NCBI RefSeq assembly: GCF_009793335.1
Contig: NZ_WING01000002.1
Location: 868,001 to 932,000 of the forward strand
Source of the DNA: Actinomadura sp. J1-007
GTDB lineage: Bacteria > Actinomycetota > Actinomycetes > Streptosporangiales > Streptosporangiaceae
Direction of reading: 5' to 3'
DNA length: 64,000 nt
The notes beneath the pieces were generated by a model. The model was given only the letters and a program-made list of their open reading frames with translations. It searched no databases and was not told the origin of the DNA. This document shows positions 17,607 through 26,643 of the stretch, piece after piece (within the stretch, counting starts at the first letter, position 1; each line of letters starts with the position of its first letter). Position numbers and translations under genes: made by a program.

Positions 17607-18311
17607 ATGAGTCGCTCTGTCCTCGTGACCGGCGGTAACCGGGGCATCGGCCTGGCCATCGCGCGCGAGCTGGCCGCCGCCGGCGACGCGGTCGCCGTCA
17701 CCTACCGCTCCGGTGAGCCGCCCGAGGGGCTGTTCGGCGTCCGGTGCGACGTGACGAGCATGGAGGACGTCGACGCCGCGTTCGGCAAGGTCGAGGCGGA
17801 GCAGGGCCCGGTCGAGGTCGTGGTGGCCAACGCCGGGATCACCAAGGACACGCTGCTGGCGATCATGAGCGAGGACACCTTCACCTCCGTCCTCGACACC
17901 AACCTGAGCGGCGCGTTCCGCGTCGCCAAGCGCGGTGTCAAGGGCATGATGCGCAAGCGGAAGGGCCGCATCGTGCTGGTGTCGTCGGTGGTGGGGCTGT
18001 CGGGCTCACCCGGCCAGACCAACTACGCGGCGTCCAAGGCGGGCATGGTCGGGTTCGCGCGGTCGCTGGCCCGCGAGCTCGGGTCGCGCAACATCACCGT
18101 CAACGTGGTCTCGCCCGGGTTCGTCGACACCGACATGACCCGCGCGCTGACCGAGGAGCAGCAGCAGGGCATCACCGCGGCCGTCCCGCTCGGCCGCATC
18201 GCGCGGCCGGAGGAGGTCGCCAAGGCGGTCGCGTTCGTGGCGAGCGACGACGCCTCCTACATCACCGGGGCCGTGATCCCCGTCGACGGCGGTCTGGGAA
18301 TGGGGCACTGA
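17607..18311 (+). CDS. fabG: 3-oxoacyl-ACP reductase FabG (MabA-like)
   Basis: A 234-residue SDR that reduces 3-oxoacyl-ACP with NADPH in fatty acid elongation. Seen are TGGNRGIGLAIA, VVANAGI, catalytic Ser in VLVSSVVGLSG, NYAASKAG (Tyr-x3-Lys) and the C-terminal ITGAVIPVDGGLGMGH. ATG 17607 is preceded by GAGAGG. A GATAAT box at 17561-17566 is a plausible -10. Five bases separate it from inhA, reproducing the fabG1(mabA)-inhA operon of mycobacteria. That pairing is why I name it as the biosynthetic reductase. Confidence 0.94.
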   Translation: MSRSVLVTGGNRGIGLAIARELAAAGDAVAVTYRSGEPPEGLFGVRCDVTSMEDVDAAFGKVEAEQGPVEVVVANAGITKDTLLAIMSEDTFTSVLDTNLSGAFRVAKRGVKGMMRKRKGRIVLVSSVVGLSGSPGQTNYAASKAGMVGFARSLARELGSRNITVNVVSPGFVDTDMTRALTEEQQQGITAAVPLGRIARPEEVAKAVAFVASDDASYITGAVIPVDGGLGMGH

Positions 18312-18316
18312 ACGGC

Positions 18317-19117
18317 ATGGGAATCCTCGAAGGCAAGCGCATCCTGGTCACCGGCGTCCTCACCGACGCCTCGATCGGGTTCCACGTGGCGCGGGTCGCG
18401 CAGGAGCAGGGCGCGGAGGTCGTCCTCACCGCCTACCCGCGCCCGACGCTGACGCAGCGGACCGCCAAGCGGCTCCCGTCCGGGCCGGACGCCCCGCCGC
18501 CGGTCGTGGAGCTGGACGTGACCAACGCCGAGCAGCTCGGCGGCCTCGCCGAGACGCTGCGCGGCCACGGCTTCGACAGCCTCGACGGCATCATGCACGC
18601 GATCGCGTTCGCCCCGCAGGAGGCGCTCGGCGGCAACTTCCTCGAAACGTCGTGGGAGGACGTCGCGACGGCGATGCACGCGTCGGTGTACTCGCTGAAG
18701 TCGCTGACGATGGCGTGCCTGCCGCTGATGAAGGACGGCGGGTCGGTCGTCGGGCTCGACTTCGACGCGACCAAGGCGTGGCCGGTGTACGACTGGATGG
18801 GCGTGGCGAAGGCGGGGCTGGAGTCGTGCGCCCGCTACCTGGCCAAGTACCTCGGGCCGCAGGGCATCCGCGTCAACCTCGTCGCCGCGGGGCCGCTCGC
18901 GACGATGGCCGCGAAGAGCATCCCGGGCTTCGCCGGGCTGACGGAGATGTGGCCGGAGGTGGCTCCCCTCGGCTGGGACATCCAGAACAGCGAGCCCACC
19001 GCGCGCGCCTGCGCGGCGCTGCTATCCGACTGGTTCCCCGCGACGACGGGCGAGATCCTGCACGTGGACGGCGGCCTGCACGCGATCGGCGCCGCGTCCG
19101 CCGAGACCGCCGAGTGA
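18317..19117 (+). CDS. inhA: Enoyl-ACP reductase (FabI/InhA type)
   Basis: A 266-residue NADH-dependent enoyl-ACP reductase. MGILEGKRILVTGVLTDASI is the InhA-type cofactor site. The active-site region PVYDWMGVAKAGLESCARYLA holds Tyr and Lys in the InhA spacing (Y-x6-K). GIRVNLVAAGPLATMAAKSIPG is the substrate loop and GEILHVDGGLHA the end. It catalyses the last step of each fatty acid elongation cycle and is the target class of isoniazid and triclosan. It lies five bases after fabG and is followed by a strong terminator (19169-19208). Confidence 0.95.
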   Translation: MGILEGKRILVTGVLTDASIGFHVARVAQEQGAEVVLTAYPRPTLTQRTAKRLPSGPDAPPPVVELDVTNAEQLGGLAETLRGHGFDSLDGIMHAIAFAPQEALGGNFLETSWEDVATAMHASVYSLKSLTMACLPLMKDGGSVVGLDFDATKAWPVYDWMGVAKAGLESCARYLAKYLGPQGIRVNLVAAGPLATMAAKSIPGFAGLTEMWPEVAPLGWDIQNSEPTARACAALLSDWFPATTGEILHVDGGLHAIGAASAETAE

Positions 19118-19168
19118 CGCGCTGACCGTCCGCCCGGACGCGGCGGGCGAACGCGGCGGGCGAACGCG

Positions 19169-19208
19169 AAGGCCCCTCCCCGGAGAACGATCCCGGGGAG
19201 GGGCCTTT
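19169..19208 (+). terminator. Intrinsic terminator after fabG-inhA
   Basis: A perfect 15-bp stem (19169-19183 with 19193-19207) encloses a 9-base loop, and the descending arm ends in CCTTTC. It lies 50 bp after the inhA stop and between convergent genes, so it could also stop transcription of the minus-strand gene at 19256. Confidence 0.85.
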
Positions 19209-19255
19209 CACGTCTCATCGCCTGGACGCGACGCGTGCCGCGTGTCGCGTGTCGT

Positions 19256-19914
19256 TCAGCGGCGGACGCGGCGTCCGCGGCGCGTGACCACGCTGAGCTG
19301 GAGCGCGCCCACGGCTCCGGCCGCGCCCGCCGCCGCGGCGACCCACAGCGTGGTTCCCTGCTCGTGCTGCGACGCGGCCATCGGCGAGATCAGCCGCGTC
19401 TGCGGCACGGCGCCGTTGCCGGACGCGGGCAGGTAGCCGCGCGGGTCGGCGGCGATCTCCGGCGTCGGCAGCACGCCCGGCGGAGTCGCGGAGGCGCTCG
19501 GCGCGGCGCCGGGGAGTAGGGGCGCAGCCCGCCGGGCGCGGTCTGCGGGGCCGCCCCGCCTCCCGACGCCACGGTGCCGCTCGGCGCCGCGTGCGACGGG
19601 GCCTTCGCCTTGTGCCTGGGCGCCGACGACTTCTTCTTGCCGCTGGTGCCCGGCTTCACCGACGGCTTCTTCTTGGACGGCGACGGGGACGTCGAGGGCT
19701 TCTTCGGCGTGAGGCTGTCGCGCCAGTTGCCGAGCTGGCACTTCCAGTTGTCGATGGTGCTCGCGGGGTCGGTGCCCTTCTTGCAGGGCTTCTGGCCGCT
19801 CGCGCCCGCGACGGAGGCCGACGCGGCGGGGGCGCCGAGGAACAGCAGTGCCAGAGCGCCCGCCGACACCGTCGTGGCCGAACCGAGCCGCCTGAAGCGT
19901 CGCTGCTGGGGCAT
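19256..19914 (-). CDS. Secreted Lys/Pro-rich protein with C-terminal membrane anchor (apparent frameshift at 19511-19514)
   Basis: Not assigned to a named family. ATG 19914 follows AAGAGGAG. The N-terminus has a signal peptide (MPQQRRFRRLGSATTVSAG, hydrophobic core, ASASVAG). A short Cys-containing segment follows (KPCKKGTD and NWKCQLGNWRD), then a Ser/Pro/Lys linker (PSTSPSPSKKKPSVKPG). The C-terminal part, in another frame, has GYLPASGNGAVPQTRLI, a hydrophobic helix (LWVAAAAGAAGAVGALQLSV) and an arginine-rich tail, like a membrane anchor. The two parts join if one base is added to the G run 19511-19514, giving 219 residues. It is probably an exported, membrane-tethered envelope protein. No LPXTG motif is visible. 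Confidence 0.65.
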
Positions 19915-20009
19915 TTCACTCCTCTTGCCGGCGATGAACCTATTGACGTCGCGCCAACGATCATCGTGCCTCACCGGGAGTCAACCGTAAACAGCGCCAC
20001 ACCGATTTC

Positions 20010-21873
20010 TCAAGGCACCACCAAGCGCGCCAGCCTGGTGCGACGCTCCGGCGCTCCGTTCTCCCGCACGCCCCGGGCCAGCGCGGGCCCCGCGGCCTGC
20101 ACCACCGACAGGTGCCGTTCCGCCAGCCCGAACGCCGTGGCCACCAGCGGACGGGTCAGGACGGTCCCGTCCCCGGGCTCCGACATGACGGCCACCACCG
20201 CCGGACGGCGCGCGCCCCGGCCGAGCGCGACGGTCACCGCCCACCCGTGCCGCAGCCGCGCCGCGTCCGCGGGGGCGACGACCGCCGGGCCGTTCGGGAA
20301 CGCCACGTCCAGCCCGTGCGGGCCCGCGCCGGTCACCACGCCGGTCTCGCCCACGGCGGCCTGGCGCAGCGGGGCGGCGACCACCACGCGGTCGCCCGGG
20401 TCCAGCCCCGCGTACCGGCCCGGCCCGGGGTTCAGGCGGGCCTTCAGCGCCGCGTTCAGCGCCGCGGTCCCCGCCTCGCCGCCCGCGGCCGGGGCGACCA
20501 CCTGGACGTCCTCCACCGCGATCCCGAGCGCGCGCGGGATGGAGTCGGCGACGAGCTGGACGGCGCGGTGCACCGCCTCGCCCGCGTTCGCCGCCGGGAC
20601 GATCACGACCTCGCGGTCCGGCGCGTCCACCGCGACGAGCTCGCCCGACCGCACGGCCGCCGTGAGCGTGCCGAGCGGCCCGGAGGGCGGCGCGGCGTCC
20701 AGCTCCACGACCGGGACGGTCTCGGACGCCTCCAGGTCGTCCAGCGGCCGTCCCGGGCCGGCCGGCGGCGGCGCGCCGGGCCCGCCGCCGAGGACCAGGT
20801 GCGCGCCGTCCGGGCACGCCTCCACCAGCACCGCGCACAGCTCGACGTCCAGGCCGGACGCGTCGGGCACGATCACCAGGTCCAGCTCGAACGGGCGCTG
20901 CTCGCCGCGCCCGAACACCACCGCGCCCGGCGCGGCGGACGGGTCGTCGCGCGGGTCGAGCGCGCGGTGCAGCGCGACCACGGGCGGCGCGCCCTCGCCC
21001 GCCTTCGCCGCGAGCGCGGCGGCGGCCCGCTCGGTCGGCGGGACGAGCGCGGCCCGCAGGCCCCGCGCCGCCGCGGCCGACGCGATCGCGAGCGCGGTGT
21101 CCTCCACGTCGTCCGGGACGCCGCGCAGGACGGTCACGCCGGTGCGCAGGGCGGCGGTGAACGCCAGCGACCGGTCCTCGGGCAGCCCGGACCGCAGCTC
21201 CTTGACCGCCGCGTCGTCCAGCAGCGGCACGGCGGTCAGCGTCAGCCGCTGGAACCCCTCGGCCGCCGCCTCCTCCGCCATCGCCCACCGCGCGAGCCCG
21301 AGCGTCTCCTCCGGCTCGGGCGGCTCGGCGTCCTCCTCGAACGCCGCCTCGTCGAACTCGGGCTCCTCGGTCAGCACGAGCGCGTCGCCCGCGTCCAGCG
21401 CCGCCTCCACCGCCCGCTGCGGCTCGGGCACCTGGACCCGTTCGAGCGCGGTCAGCACCTCCGCGGCGGGCGTCACCGTGTGGCCCTCGCGCGCGGCGGC
21501 GGTCAGCAGGTGCGTCACGAGCGCCGCGCCGCGGCGCGGATCGTCCGGGCGGGCGGCCTCGCCGAGCACCCGCCGCGCGAAGTGGTCGGCCTGCCGCGGC
21601 CCGACGCCCGGCACGAGCAGCAGCCGCCAGGGGTCGGCGCGCAGCCGCGCCGCCGCGTCCGGCCCGAGCCGCGCCGCCGCGCGGGCGGTGAACGACTCGG
21701 GCACGCCCGCGGAGGCGAACAGCTCGGCGAGCGGCGACGCCGGCGCCGCGGGCGCTGCGGTGGGCGGCGGTCCGGCCGCGGGCGGTCCGGCGGGGGCGGT
21801 CCGGCCTGGGGCTCCGGGGCGGGGCGGGGGCCGGGTCGGTCTGGGGGACGGTGTCAGGGTTCGAGTCGGTCAC
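20010..21873 (-). CDS. Helix-hairpin-helix RecD-like helicase-fold protein (N-terminus uncertain, two apparent frameshifts)
   Basis: The clear part, 20010-21704 and upstream in the same frame to about 21750, has a helix-hairpin-helix block (DPWRLLLVPGVGPRQADHFA) and then a region laid out like RecD2 helicases: ELDLVIVPDASGLDVELCAVL, AHLVLGGGPGA, and a C-terminal ALNAALKARLNPGPG plus TRPLVATAFGLAERHLSVV. A clean Walker A motif is missing, so ATPase activity is doubtful. Streptomycetes have similar degenerate RecD-like proteins next to an aldo/keto reductase. A natural start, GTG 21873 (VTDSNPDTVPQTD), is in another frame; adding a base at each of two C runs in the Pro/Gly-rich linker joins it, giving 621 residues. 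GTG 21704 is the conservative start. Confidence 0.65.
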
Positions 21874-21963
21874 GGGCTTCCCGTACGGCTGGTCCAGTGC
21901 TGGCGGGTTCGGTGCTCGAAGGTGCGCGGACCGTCCCGAGGGTGCCACGGACGGCCCGGACGG

Positions 21964-22917
21964 TCACGGATGGGCGGCGGACATGTCGGAGACGTCGTCG
22001 AGCGCGTCCCGGATCTCCTGCGGCAGGGTCAGCGTCTCGCTCTCCAGCGCCTGGGCGAGCTGCGCGGCGGTCCGCGCGCCGACGATCGGCGCGGCGACGC
22101 CGGGCCGGTCCCGGACCCAGCTCAGCGCGACGCTGAGCGGCGACACGCCGAGCCCCTCGGCGGCCGTCACCACCGACTCCACGATCCGCCCGCACTCCTC
22201 GTCGAGGTACGGCTGGACGAACTCGGAGAAGTGCGGCGCGGCGGCCCGCGACCCGGCGGGGATGCCCGTCCGGTACTTGCCGGTCAGCACCCCGCGGCCG
22301 AGCGGCGACCACGGCAGCAGCCCCGCGTCCGCGTCCAGCACGGCCGGGACGACCTCGCGCTCGATGTCGCGGCGCAGCAGCGAGTACTCCAGCTGCGCCG
22401 ACACCACGGGCGCGCGGCCCGGCCACGCCCGCTGCCACGCGGCGGCCTTCGCGACCTGCCAGCCCGCGTAGTTCGACACGCCGACGTAGCGGGTGCGGCC
22501 CGACAGCACGGCCTCGTCCAGCGCCGACAGCGTCTCCTCCAGCGGCGTCGCCGGGTCGTACACGTGCAGCTGCCACAGGTCGACGTGGTCGAGGCCGAGG
22601 CGGTCGAGCGAGGCGTCCAGGGCGCGGAGCAGGTGCCTGCGGGACCCGTCGTAGCGGCCGTTCGGGCGGATCGCGGCCTTGGTCGCGATGACCAGGCCGT
22701 CGCGGTCGGCCGTCTCGCGCAGCAGGTGCCCGAGGATCCGCTCGCTGTCGCCGTCGCTGTAGACGTCGGCGGTGTCCACCAGCGTGCCGCCGGCGGTCAC
22801 GAACGCGGCGAGCTGGGCCGCCGCCTCGTCCGGATCGGTGTCGTGGCCCCAGGTCATCGTGCCGAGGGCCAGCCGGGACACCAGCAGCCCGCTCCGCCCG
22901 AGGTGACGCTCCTTCAT
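21964..22917 (-). CDS. Aldo/keto reductase
   Basis: A 317-residue NADPH-dependent oxidoreductase with a (beta/alpha)8 barrel. It begins MKERHLGRSGLLVSRLALGT. The catalytic tetrad is visible as Asp and Tyr in DTADVYSDGDSE, Lys in VIATKAA and His in LWQLHVYDP. VGVSNYAGWQ and PWSPLGRGVLTGKYR are further family landmarks, and IVGARTAAQL forms the cofactor phosphate pocket. The substrate is unknown. It precedes the RecD-like gene on the same strand with a 90-bp gap and diverges from uppP. Confidence 0.92.
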   Translation of the reverse strand: MKERHLGRSGLLVSRLALGTMTWGHDTDPDEAAAQLAAFVTAGGTLVDTADVYSDGDSERILGHLLRETADRDGLVIATKAAIRPNGRYDGSRRHLLRALDASLDRLGLDHVDLWQLHVYDPATPLEETLSALDEAVLSGRTRYVGVSNYAGWQVAKAAAWQRAWPGRAPVVSAQLEYSLLRRDIEREVVPAVLDADAGLLPWSPLGRGVLTGKYRTGIPAGSRAAAPHFSEFVQPYLDEECGRIVESVVTAAEGLGVSPLSVALSWVRDRPGVAAPIVGARTAAQLAQALESETLTLPQEIRDALDDVSDMSAAHP

Positions 22918-23200
22918 GAGGGCTCACAGTAGCGTTCCGCCGGAGCGGACCCGTCCGGCCGTCACCGCCCGTGCCCGCGCCGTCGCGTTGCCGGAAGGTG
23001 TCCGAAAGATGGCCGGGACGTGGCCGGGGGACGGCGGGACGCGGGCGCGCGGGTGGCCGGTCCCGGCGTCGCCGCCGGTCAGCGGCGTGCGCGACGTTCC
23101 GGTTGCGCCCGGTTCCGGCCGTCCCGGGGCGCCCGGCCGCTACCCTTCGTAGGGCGCCGCGCATCGCCGCGCGGCCCGTGCGTGAGGGGATCGGCCGCCT
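22918..23200. other. Divergent intergenic region (aldo/keto reductase / uppP)
   Basis: 283 bp without a supported gene. It must hold the promoters of both flanking genes. CTACCCTTCGTAGGG near 23142-23156 makes a tiny hairpin. I could not assign convincing -35/-10 pairs. Confidence 0.5.
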
Positions 23201-24016
23201 GTGAACGTCGTGGAAGCGACCGTGCTCGGGATCGTCCAGGGGCTCACCGAGTTCCTGCCGATCTCCAGCTCGGGCCACCTGCTGTTCGTGCCCGAGCTGC
23301 TCGGCTGGGACGATCCGGGCGCCCCGTTCACGGCCGTGATCCAGCTCGGCACGATGGCCGCGGTGCTCATCTACTTCTGGCGCGACCTGGTCAACATCGC
23401 GGCGACCTGGACCAGGAGCCTGTGGACGCCCGCGCTGCGCCGCCACCAGGACGCCCGGATGGGCTGGTACATCGGCCTCGGCACGATCCCGGTCGGCGTG
23501 GTCGGCCTCGCGGGCAAGGACTTCATCGAGGGCCAGGCCCGCAACCTGTGGCTGAACGCCGGCACGCTGATCGGGATGGGCCTGCTGCTCATGGTCGCCG
23601 AGTGGGCGGGCGCCAGGAAGCGCGAGGTGGGCGACCTCAACATGCGCGACGGCCTGATCATCGGCGGCTTCCAGACGCTCGCGCTGATCCCGGGGTCCTC
23701 GCGGTCGGGCTCGACGATGACCGGCGCGCTGTTCCTCGGCTACACGCGCGAGGCCGCCGCCCGCTACTCGTTCCTGCTGTCGGTGCCGGCGGTGGTGCTG
23801 TCGGGCGCGTTCGAGATGCGGCACGTCGGCGACGGCGGGCTGGCCGTCATGCCCGCGACGGTCGCGACGGTCGTGTCGTTCGTCGTCGGCTACGCGTGCA
23901 TCGCCTGGCTGCTGAAGTTCCTCACCAAGCACTCGATGATGGTGTTCGTCTACTACCGGGTCGCGGTCGGCGGGATGCTCATGGGCCTGCTCGCCGCGGG
24001 CGCGATCTCGGCGTAG
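23201..24016 (+). CDS. uppP: Undecaprenyl-diphosphatase UppP (BacA)
   Basis: A 271-residue integral membrane phosphatase that recycles undecaprenyl pyrophosphate to the carrier phosphate for cell wall synthesis; overproduction of such enzymes gives bacitracin resistance. Both active-site signatures are present: GIVQGLTEFLPISSSGH at the N-terminus and PGSSRSGSTMTGALFLG in the second half, with about eight hydrophobic segments. GTG 23201 has AGGGGA ten bases upstream. Its place in a cluster with a histidine phosphatase, DUF3090 and mshC matches the order around Rv2136c-Rv2130c in M. tuberculosis. Confidence 0.95.
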   Translation: MNVVEATVLGIVQGLTEFLPISSSGHLLFVPELLGWDDPGAPFTAVIQLGTMAAVLIYFWRDLVNIAATWTRSLWTPALRRHQDARMGWYIGLGTIPVGVVGLAGKDFIEGQARNLWLNAGTLIGMGLLLMVAEWAGARKREVGDLNMRDGLIIGGFQTLALIPGSSRSGSTMTGALFLGYTREAAARYSFLLSVPAVVLSGAFEMRHVGDGGLAVMPATVATVVSFVVGYACIAWLLKFLTKHSMMVFVYYRVAVGGMLMGLLAAGAISA

Positions 24017-24103
24017 CCCGGCGGCGCGCATACCCGTTCCGCGCGCGTCCGGCCAGTGTGCGGAAGCGCAATGTCCGCAACAAGGGTTATCGCCTGACTT
24101 CTA

Positions 24104-24131
24104 TTGCCGTGCCCGGTCACGGGGCTAAAGT
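24104..24131 (+). promoter_or_regulatory. Promoter of the membrane protein gene at 24140 (leaderless)
   Basis: TTGCCG (24104-24109) and TAAAGT (24126-24131) are separated by 16 bp. The -10 box ends eight bases before ATG 24140, so the transcript would start at or next to the start codon. Confidence 0.6.
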
Positions 24132-24139
24132 GCGCAGCC

Positions 24140-24784
24140 ATGGCGCAACCCCCGTTCCCGATGCATCCGCGGTCCGCCCGGGACCACGGGGCGATGGACG
24201 TGGCGCCGGTGTTCGGCGCGGGGCCGGGCGACGACCCCGGCTACCTGCGCTCGCTGCGGACCGGGACGGTGCTCGGGCGGATGCGCGCCATGATGCTCGT
24301 GCTCCTCGCCGCGCCGGTCGCGATCCTCGCGATCTCGCCGTTCATCGTCCGGGACGGGGACGGTCGGCTCGGCGGCGCGCCGCCCTGGATCTACGCGCCG
24401 CTCGCCGTCGTCGCGCTCGCCGCCGTGCTGGTCGGGCCCCGCGCGCCGCGGGCGCTGCCGCGTCCCGCCGGCCCGCCCGCGCCGCCGCGCGTGCTCGTCG
24501 CGCGGGCGTCGCTGCTCCAGTTCCGGTCGGCGGTCCTGCTGCGGTTCGCGCTGACCGAGGCGGTCATCCTCGTCGGGCTGCCGCTCGCGATGGTCGGGCA
24601 CAGCGAGCTGGTGTTCGCGGCCGGGTTCGCGGTCGGCTACCCGCTGCTGGTGCGGCTGGCGCTGCCCACGCGGGGAGGCGTCGAACGGATCCGGCGCCGC
24701 CTGGAGGCCGGGGGAGCCGAGTCGCTCCTGTGGCCCGCGCTGCTCGCGCCCGCCCCGCCGCGCCGTTCCGCGGGCGACGCCTGA
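24140..24784 (+). CDS. Hypothetical membrane protein
   Basis: A 214-residue protein that I do not recognise as a named family. A polar N-terminal segment (MAQPPFPMHPRSARD) is followed by hydrophobic stretches: MMLVLLAAPVAILAISPFIV, WIYAPLAVVALAAVLVG, and a pair around VILVGLPLAMVGHSELVFAA and FAVGYPLLVRLAL. It ends in a positively charged tail, so probably has four transmembrane helices. The start codon follows a good -10 box without a ribosome site, suggesting a leaderless mRNA. It lies between uppP and corA; no function can be read. Confidence 0.7.
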   Translation: MAQPPFPMHPRSARDHGAMDVAPVFGAGPGDDPGYLRSLRTGTVLGRMRAMMLVLLAAPVAILAISPFIVRDGDGRLGGAPPWIYAPLAVVALAAVLVGPRAPRALPRPAGPPAPPRVLVARASLLQFRSAVLLRFALTEAVILVGLPLAMVGHSELVFAAGFAVGYPLLVRLALPTRGGVERIRRRLEAGGAESLLWPALLAPAPPRRSAGDA

Positions 24785-24842
24785 CCCCGGCCCCTGGAAC
24801 CCCGGCCCCTGGAACCACGGCCCCGGGAGCCCGGACGGGGCC

Positions 24843-25823
24843 TCAGAGCCAGCCGCTCTTGCGGAGCCGGTGGAAGATCACCGCGCACAGCACGACCATG
24901 ACCGCCAGCGCCGCCGGGTAGGCCCACACCCAGTGGGTCTCGGGCATGTGGTCGAAGTTCATCCCGTAGATGCCCGCCAGCGCGGTCGGCACGGCGATGA
25001 TCGCGGCCCAGGCGGAGATCTTGCGCATGTCCTCGTTCTGCCGCTTGCCGAGCAGCGCCAGGTGCGCGGTGAGGGCGCTGTTGAGCAGCTCGTTGTGCGC
25101 GTCGACCTGGCCGTCCACGCGCAGCAGGTGGTCGAGGACGTCGCGGAAGTAGTCGCGGACGCCCTCGCACGCGGACACCTGCCCCCGCACGATGCCCTGC
25201 ATGACCGGGACGAGCGGGTCCTCGGCGCCGCGGAACTCCAGCACCTCGCGCTTCAGCGAGTAGATGTCCTCGGTGACGTCGCGCCCGGACGGGTCGAACA
25301 CGGCCCGCTCCAGCTCGATGATGTCGATCTCGACCTCGTGCGCGACGATCCCGTAGCGGTCGACGACCTCGTCGCACACCGCGTACAGGACGGCGGCGGG
25401 CCCGTGCTCCAGCAGCGCGGGGTCGTGCTCCAGCCGCTTGCGGACGGGCCCGAGCGGGTTGCCCGTGCCGTGCCGGACGGTGACCACGAAGTCCGGGCCG
25501 AGGAACACCATGATCTCGCCGACCTCGATGTCGGAGGTCTCGTCGAGGTAGGACAGGGTCTTCAGCACCACGAACACGGTGTCGTCGTAGCGCTCCAGCT
25601 TGGGGCGCTGGTGCGCCGACACCGCGTCCTCGGCGGCGAGCGGGTGCAGCTCCAGCTCGTCGCGGACCAGCTCGAACTCCGCCTCGTCCGGCTCGAACAG
25701 GCCGATCCACACGAAGCAGTCGCCGTCCTCGCGGGCGAGGTCGAAGGCGTCGCTGATGTCGCCGTCGATGTCGCGGCGCTTGGCACCGGAGTAAATGGCC
25801 TTGTCCACGATCACACCCAGCAT
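24843..25823 (-). CDS. corA: CorA-family magnesium/cobalt transporter
   Basis: A 326-residue CorA-type divalent cation channel. A large cytoplasmic N-terminal domain (DCFVWIGLFEPDEAEFELV, ERYDDTVFVVLKTLSY) leads into a long helical stalk (LLRVDGQVDAHNELLNSAL). Two C-terminal membrane helices are joined by the selectivity motif in ALAGIYGMNFDHMPETHW (GMN), and the basic tail is FHRLRKSGWL. Start ATG 25823 (MLGVIVDKAIYSG) is the family start; no ribosome site is evident. It converges with the 24140 gene and diverges from the phosphatase gene. The family carries Mg2+, often also Co2+ or Ni2+. Confidence 0.93.
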   Translation of the reverse strand: MLGVIVDKAIYSGAKRRDIDGDISDAFDLAREDGDCFVWIGLFEPDEAEFELVRDELELHPLAAEDAVSAHQRPKLERYDDTVFVVLKTLSYLDETSDIEVGEIMVFLGPDFVVTVRHGTGNPLGPVRKRLEHDPALLEHGPAAVLYAVCDEVVDRYGIVAHEVEIDIIELERAVFDPSGRDVTEDIYSLKREVLEFRGAEDPLVPVMQGIVRGQVSACEGVRDYFRDVLDHLLRVDGQVDAHNELLNSALTAHLALLGKRQNEDMRKISAWAAIIAVPTALAGIYGMNFDHMPETHWVWAYPAALAVMVVLCAVIFHRLRKSGWL

Positions 25824-25898
25824 TGTCGTACATCCGGGCCGCGCGGACGACGGACTCCAAGATCTCCGCGGGCGCGGGGATCTCGTAGAGTGCGTGCC

Positions 25899-26633
25899 GT
25901 GACGACGCTTCTGCTGGTCCGGCACGGCCTGACCGCCATGACCGGGCCCGTGCTGGCCGGCTGGACCCCCGGGCTGGGCCTGGACGACCGCGGCCGGGCG
26001 CAGGTCCGCGCGCTCGCCGAGCGGATCGCCGCCGTGCCGCTCGCCGCCGTGGTGTCCAGCCCGCTGGACCGCTGCCTGGAGACCGCCGAGGCCGTCGCGG
26101 CGGGACACGCCGAGCCGGTCGGCGGGATCGAGGTGGACGAGCGGTTCGGCGAGGTCCGCTACGGCGACTGGACGGGACGTCCCCTCAAGGAGCTCGCCGA
26201 GGAGCCGCTGTGGCGGGTCGTCCAGGCGCACCCGAGCGCGGCGCGGTTCCCCGGCGAGGAGGGCGAGTCGCTCGCCGAGGCGCAGCACCGCGCGGTCCGG
26301 GCCGTCCGCGACTGGAACGCGCGGATCGCCGCCGAGCACGGCCCGGACGCCGCCTACCTGGTGTGCAGCCACGGCGACATCATCAAGGCGGTCGTCGCCG
26401 ACGCCCTCGGCCTGCACCTGGACCAGTTCCAGCGGATCCAGGCCGACCCCGCGTCGCTGACCGCGATCCGCTACACCGAGCTGCGCCCGTTCGTCGTCCG
26501 GACGAACGACACCGGCGGCGGCGCCGAGGGCCTGCTGCCGAAGCCCGCCGACCCGGCCGCCGGGGACGGCGGCGCGGACGCGCCGCCCGCGGGCGGCGGG
26601 AGCAGTGACGCGCCGGTCGGCGGCGGCGCGTAG
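25899..26633 (+). CDS. Histidine phosphatase family protein (phosphoglycerate mutase-like)
   Basis: A 244-residue histidine acid phosphatase. LLVRHGLTAMT is the RHG motif with the phospho-acceptor His; VSSPLDRCLETAEAV and VCSHGDIIKAVVADALGLHLD supply the second Arg and His. Actinobacterial members next to DUF3090 form an MSMEG_4193/Rv2135c-like group of unknown substrate. The 40-residue Gly/Ala/Pro-rich tail is low complexity. GTG 25899 is preceded seven bases upstream by TAGAGT (25886-25891), so transcription is probably leaderless. The DUF3090 gene begins 11 bp after its stop. Confidence 0.9.
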   Translation: MTTLLLVRHGLTAMTGPVLAGWTPGLGLDDRGRAQVRALAERIAAVPLAAVVSSPLDRCLETAEAVAAGHAEPVGGIEVDERFGEVRYGDWTGRPLKELAEEPLWRVVQAHPSAARFPGEEGESLAEAQHRAVRAVRDWNARIAAEHGPDAAYLVCSHGDIIKAVVADALGLHLDQFQRIQADPASLTAIRYTELRPFVVRTNDTGGGAEGLLPKPADPAAGDGGADAPPAGGGSSDAPVGGGA

Positions 26634-26643
26634 GGTCGTGGTC

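Noticed and set aside
21704..21704. GTG 21704 as the certain start of the RecD-like protein
   Set aside because: The same frame continues upstream with family-like sequence (SPLAELFASAG), so this start would truncate the helix-hairpin-helix region; kept only as the conservative alternative.
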